A stretch of DNA of 17,372 bases from positions 1-17,372 of the forward strand of contig CANRHW010000007.1 in assembly GCA_947630525.1 (NCBI GenBank), written 5' to 3'. Below, piece after piece: positions 13,667-17,372 of this stretch. This DNA is from an uncultured Clostridia bacterium (GTDB lineage: Bacteria; Bacillota; Clostridia; UMGS1883). Numbering within the stretch: position 1 is the first letter of the stretch; the number at the start of each line of letters is the position of its first letter. The translations under genes and the position numbers were made by a program. The notes below the pieces were generated by a model that saw only the letters and a list, made by a program, of their open reading frames with translations, was not told the origin of the DNA and made no database searches.

Positions 13667-14848
13667 GTGCAGTACAGGCTCAATCAAAAGAACGGAGACA
13701 GGCTGTCCGTCTTGGGCTACGGCTGTATGCGTTTCCCGCGAAAGGGAGGCAAAATAGACCGCGCCGAGACCGAACGCCAGATACTCCGGGCCGTGGACGG
13801 GGGAATAAACTATTTCGATACCGCATATATCTATCCGGGCAGCGAGGAGACGCTCGGCTCCATACTCGAAAAAAACGGGCTTCGGGAAAAGGTCATGATA
13901 GCCACAAAGCTGCCGCACTATCTGATGAAGGACCGGGCCGCCGTGGAGAAGTGCTTTGCCCAGCAGCTTGCCCGGCTGAGGACCGGCTATATCGACTACT
14001 ACCTCATGCATATGCTGCCGGACGTGACCGTTTGGGAAAGGCTTAAAAGCATGGGCATACTGGAGTGGCTGGACGAAAAGCGCAAGAGCGGCCAGATAAG
14101 GAACGTGGGCTTTTCTTATCACGGCGACAGCGGGCGGTTTATAGAGCTGCTGAACGCTTACGACTGGGATTTTTGTCAGATACAGTACAATTATCTTGAC
14201 GAAAACAGTCAGGCCGGCCGCCGGGGACTTAACGCCGCCGGGGCGAAAAATATACCCGTGGTGATAATGGAACCCCTGCGCGGCGGTCGCTTGGCCGGCG
14301 GGCTGCCGGAGGAAGCAAAGAAGATATTCGCCAAGGCCGAACCAAAGCGCAGCCCGGCGGAATGGGCTCTGCGGTGGCTGTGGGATCAGCCCCAGGTCAC
14401 GGTCACGCTTTCGGGCATGAATTCTATGGAAATGATAGACGAAAATATACGGGCCGCGTCTGAAGCGAAGGTAGGGGAGCTTACCGGCGCCGAGCAGGAA
14501 ATGTTCCGTCAAGCCGTGGCGGCAATAAACAGTAAGGTAAAGGTGGGCTGCACCGGCTGCGGCTATTGTATGCCATGCCCCGCGGGGGTGGATATACCGG
14601 GCTGCTTCCGCTGCTATAACAACCGCTACGGCGAGGGTTGGTTTTCCGGCATGCGCGAATATATAATGTGTACCACCATCAAACGCAAGCTCAGCAACGC
14701 TTCGCTGTGCAAAAAGTGCGGGATGTGCGAACGCCACTGTCCGCAGAGCATTCAGATACCCAAGGAGCTCTCCGCAGTCAGCAGAGAAATGGAGGGCCCT
14801 ATATACAGGCTGGCCGCCTGGTTCATAAGAAGATTTATCCGGCTGTGA
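13667..14848 (+). CDS. Aldo/keto reductase with C-terminal ferredoxin-like Fe-S domain
   Basis: The GTG at 13667 is chosen because GGAGGTGAT sits 6 bases upstream and the AKR fold begins right after it; an in-frame TTG at 13607 has no ribosome site. The 393-residue protein has an AKR barrel (about 1-285) with the tetrad Asp51, Tyr56, Lys81 and His115 (YFDTAYIYPGSE, ATKLPH, YYLMH). The tail has two cysteine clusters: Cys295, 298, 301 and 304 (CTGCGYCMPCP), and Cys348, 351, 354 and 358 (CKKCGMCERHCP). Each could hold a [4Fe-4S] cluster. This COG1453-type architecture is common in anaerobic Clostridia and suggests electron transfer between Fe-S carriers and a carbonyl substrate. The substrate is unknown. 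It appears monocistronic, with a terminator after it. Confidence 0.93.
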   Translation: MQYRLNQKNGDRLSVLGYGCMRFPRKGGKIDRAETERQILRAVDGGINYFDTAYIYPGSEETLGSILEKNGLREKVMIATKLPHYLMKDRAAVEKCFAQQLARLRTGYIDYYLMHMLPDVTVWERLKSMGILEWLDEKRKSGQIRNVGFSYHGDSGRFIELLNAYDWDFCQIQYNYLDENSQAGRRGLNAAGAKNIPVVIMEPLRGGRLAGGLPEEAKKIFAKAEPKRSPAEWALRWLWDQPQVTVTLSGMNSMEMIDENIRAASEAKVGELTGAEQEMFRQAVAAINSKVKVGCTGCGYCMPCPAGVDIPGCFRCYNNRYGEGWFSGMREYIMCTTIKRKLSNASLCKKCGMCERHCPQSIQIPKELSAVSREMEGPIYRLAAWFIRRFIRL

Positions 14849-14887
14849 GGCCCCGCGTCCGTCCCCGCCGCGCGTTTTGAATAAAAT

Positions 14888-14926
14888 AATTCATTTAAAA
14901 ATAGAGCATTTTTAGTGAATTTTTTT
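14888..14926 (+). terminator. AT-rich intrinsic terminator after the aldo/keto reductase
   Basis: AATTCA (14888-14893) and TAAAAAT pair with ATTTTTA and TGAATT (14916-14921), with a small internal loop, and seven T follow (14920-14926). It lies between the reductase stop and the str operon promoter. Confidence 0.65.
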
Positions 14927-14947
14927 AATGTTTTTTATTAAAAGCTC

Positions 14948-14976
14948 TTGACAATTTTGGTCAATCTTGTTATAAT
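14948..14976 (+). promoter_or_regulatory. Sigma-A promoter of the str operon
   Basis: TTGACA (14948-14953) and TATAAT (14971-14976) are perfect with a 17-base spacer. A small hairpin, GTGCA (14986-14990) with TGCAC (14995-14999), lies in the short leader before rpsL. Confidence 0.92.
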
Positions 14977-15023
14977 ACAAAATTGGTGCAGGGCTGCACA
15001 CATTATAAAACGGAGGTGAAATC

Positions 15024-15437
15024 ATGCCGACATTTAACCAGCTTGTCAGAAAGGGCAGAGAGGTCAGCGTTTCTAAGTCCAAGTCGCCCGCTCTTCAGAG
15101 GGGCCTCAACTCTCTGAAAAAGGTCCCCACTGACCAGAGCGCTCCCCAGAAGAGAGGCGTTTGCACAGTTGTAAAGACGACCACTCCCAGGAAGCCCAAC
15201 TCAGCGCTCCGTAAGATCGCCAGAGTCCGTCTCTCCAACGGTATCGAGGTTACCAGTTATATCCCCGGCGTAGGTCACAACCTGCAGGAGCATAGCGTTG
15301 TCCTCATCCGCGGCGGAAGAGTTAAGGACCTGCCCGGTGTAAGATACCACATTATCCGTGGCACACTGGACGCGGCTGGCGTTGCAAAGAGAATGCAGGG
15401 CCGCAGCAAATACGGCGCAAAGAGGCCTAAGAAGTAA
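15024..15437 (+). CDS. rpsL: Ribosomal protein S12
   Basis: This 137-residue component of the 30S decoding centre has the Bacillota-type insertion of about 13 residues after SKSPALQRG, compared with 124 residues in E. coli. The decoding loops are clear: TTTPRKPNSALRK (52-64) and GGRVKDLPGVRYH. Residue 56 is Arg (codon AGG, 15189-15191), where the standard residue is Lys (Lys43 in E. coli counting Met, Lys56 in B. subtilis), a position where Arg is a known streptomycin-resistance substitution. The second resistance lysine, in GRVKDLPG, is retained. The ACGGAGGTGA site and a consensus promoter precede the gene, which opens the str operon with rpsG and fusA. Confidence 0.99.
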   Translation: MPTFNQLVRKGREVSVSKSKSPALQRGLNSLKKVPTDQSAPQKRGVCTVVKTTTPRKPNSALRKIARVRLSNGIEVTSYIPGVGHNLQEHSVVLIRGGRVKDLPGVRYHIIRGTLDAAGVAKRMQGRSKYGAKRPKK

Positions 15438-15597
15438 GGGCTTCGCATCCGACATTTCGGAAATTGAACTTTTTTCTCCGCAGGGAGCGGAAAAATAGTG
15501 CGACTGCGGATTTTATATATTTGTTGTTGCACTGACGGCCCGAAACGTGGCCGAGTACCTGTGAATTCATCAAATTTTAATGAAGGAGGGAAGACAA
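15438..15597 (+). promoter_or_regulatory. Structured rpsL-rpsG intercistronic spacer
   Basis: This 160-base gap holds no gene. Possible stems are an imperfect hairpin at 15470-15495, AGTGCGAC (15497-15504) with GTTGCACT (15526-15533), and CGGCC (15536-15540) with GGCCG (15549-15553). In E. coli the equivalent spacer binds S7 for autoregulation; a similar role here is only a hypothesis. Confidence 0.35.
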
Positions 15598-16068
15598 GTG
15601 CCAAGAAGAGGATTTGTTCCCAAACGCGATGTGTTACCCGATCCCGTGTACAATGATAAGATCGTTACCCGTCTTATCAACAATATCATGCTTGACGGCA
15701 AAAAGGGCGTAGCTCAGAAGATCGTTTACGAGGCTTTTGATATTGTTAAGGAAAAGACCGGCAAGGACCCGCTGGACGCTTTCCGCGAGGCTATGGACAA
15801 TATCATGCCTGTGCTCGAGGTTAAGGCGAGACGTGTGGGCGGCGCCACTTATCAGGTGCCCATGGAGGTTCGTCCCGAGCGCCGTCAGACCTTGGGTCTG
15901 CGCTGGCTTACGAACTTTAGCCGCACCCGCAGCGAGCGCACCATGAGCCAGCGCCTGGCCGGCGAGATCATGGACGCCGTCAACGGTTTGGGCGGCGCGG
16001 TAAAGAAGCGCGAGGAGACCCACAGAATGGCCGAGGCCAACAAGGCTTTCGCCCACTATCGCTGGTAG
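15598..16068 (+). CDS. rpsG: Ribosomal protein S7
   Basis: GTG at 15598 gives the standard 156-residue S7 beginning MPRRGFVPKRDVLPDPVY. AAGGAGGG (15583-15590) is 7 bases upstream, whereas the in-frame ATG at 15580 lacks a ribosome site and adds six non-family residues. S7 binds the 3' major domain of 16S rRNA and nucleates assembly of the 30S head. The conserved core GGATYQVPMEVRPERRQTL and the C-terminal KREETHRMAEANKAFAHYRW are present. It lies between rpsL and fusA in the str operon, 160 bases after rpsL and 75 before fusA. Confidence 0.98.
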   Translation: MPRRGFVPKRDVLPDPVYNDKIVTRLINNIMLDGKKGVAQKIVYEAFDIVKEKTGKDPLDAFREAMDNIMPVLEVKARRVGGATYQVPMEVRPERRQTLGLRWLTNFSRTRSERTMSQRLAGEIMDAVNGLGGAVKKREETHRMAEANKAFAHYRW

Positions 16069-16143
16069 TTCCCGGCTTTGCCGCATAACGACATTTTATA
16101 CTGTATTAACCATTCCCCCAATATCCCAGAAAGGAGGATATAA

Positions 16144-17372
<1,229 letters not shown>

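Noticed and set aside
13598..14737. Long open frame (379 codons) on the minus strand opposite the aldo/keto reductase
   Set aside because: The plus strand encodes a complete AKR with catalytic tetrad and Fe-S cysteines; the opposite frame has no family motif and is a GC-rich shadow.

Overview
The window looks like a chromosomal piece of an endospore-forming Clostridia member, probably a gut Oscillospirales/Ruminococcaceae-type lineage. The reasons are spoIVA, CIRCE-controlled groESL, a Bacillota-type S12 with the internal insertion, strong Shine-Dalgarno sequences, consensus sigma-A promoters, and a fairly GC-rich coding strand. The assignment to a family is inference. Nothing resembles a phage, plasmid, insertion sequence or CRISPR array.

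Layout. Positions 1-1331 (+) hold two overlapping SGNH/GDSL hydrolases, the first cut by the window edge. Positions 1382-6690 are all on the minus strand: tRNA-Leu(UAA), a third SGNH hydrolase overlapping a VanZ-like membrane protein, a prephenate dehydrogenase plus phosphoglucomutase/phosphomannomutase pair, and a compact formate/nitrite-type channel with its own promoter. Positions 6754-8350 (+) carry spoIVA, preceded by an overlapping 19-codon ORF. Positions 8714-10603 (+) form a three-gene unit of a YtrA-type GntR repressor, an ABC ATPase and an ABC-2 permease, with a palindromic operator over the promoter. A bidirectional terminator separates it from an unrecognised minus-strand gene (10671-11237). 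Then come CIRCE-groES-groEL, an aldo/keto reductase with a ferredoxin tail, and the start of the str operon (rpsL-rpsG-fusA, fusA cut by the window end).

The most unusual content is intergenic. A hairpin family with an invariant seven-base loop (GCGTGTA, or TACACGC when inverted) between CCCGGG-type arms occurs four times: once after pgm and three times between spoIVA and the GntR gene. The outer stems differ between copies but stay complementary, so the structure appears to be conserved rather than just the sequence. Two copies also share an upstream leader of about 35 nt. The spoIVA-gntR gap contains seven hairpins in about 300 bases and ends in a terminator-like copy.

Other points of note are an arginine in S12 at the classical streptomycin-resistance lysine position, the mini-ORF fused by stop/start overlap to spoIVA, and a structured 160-base spacer between rpsL and rpsG.
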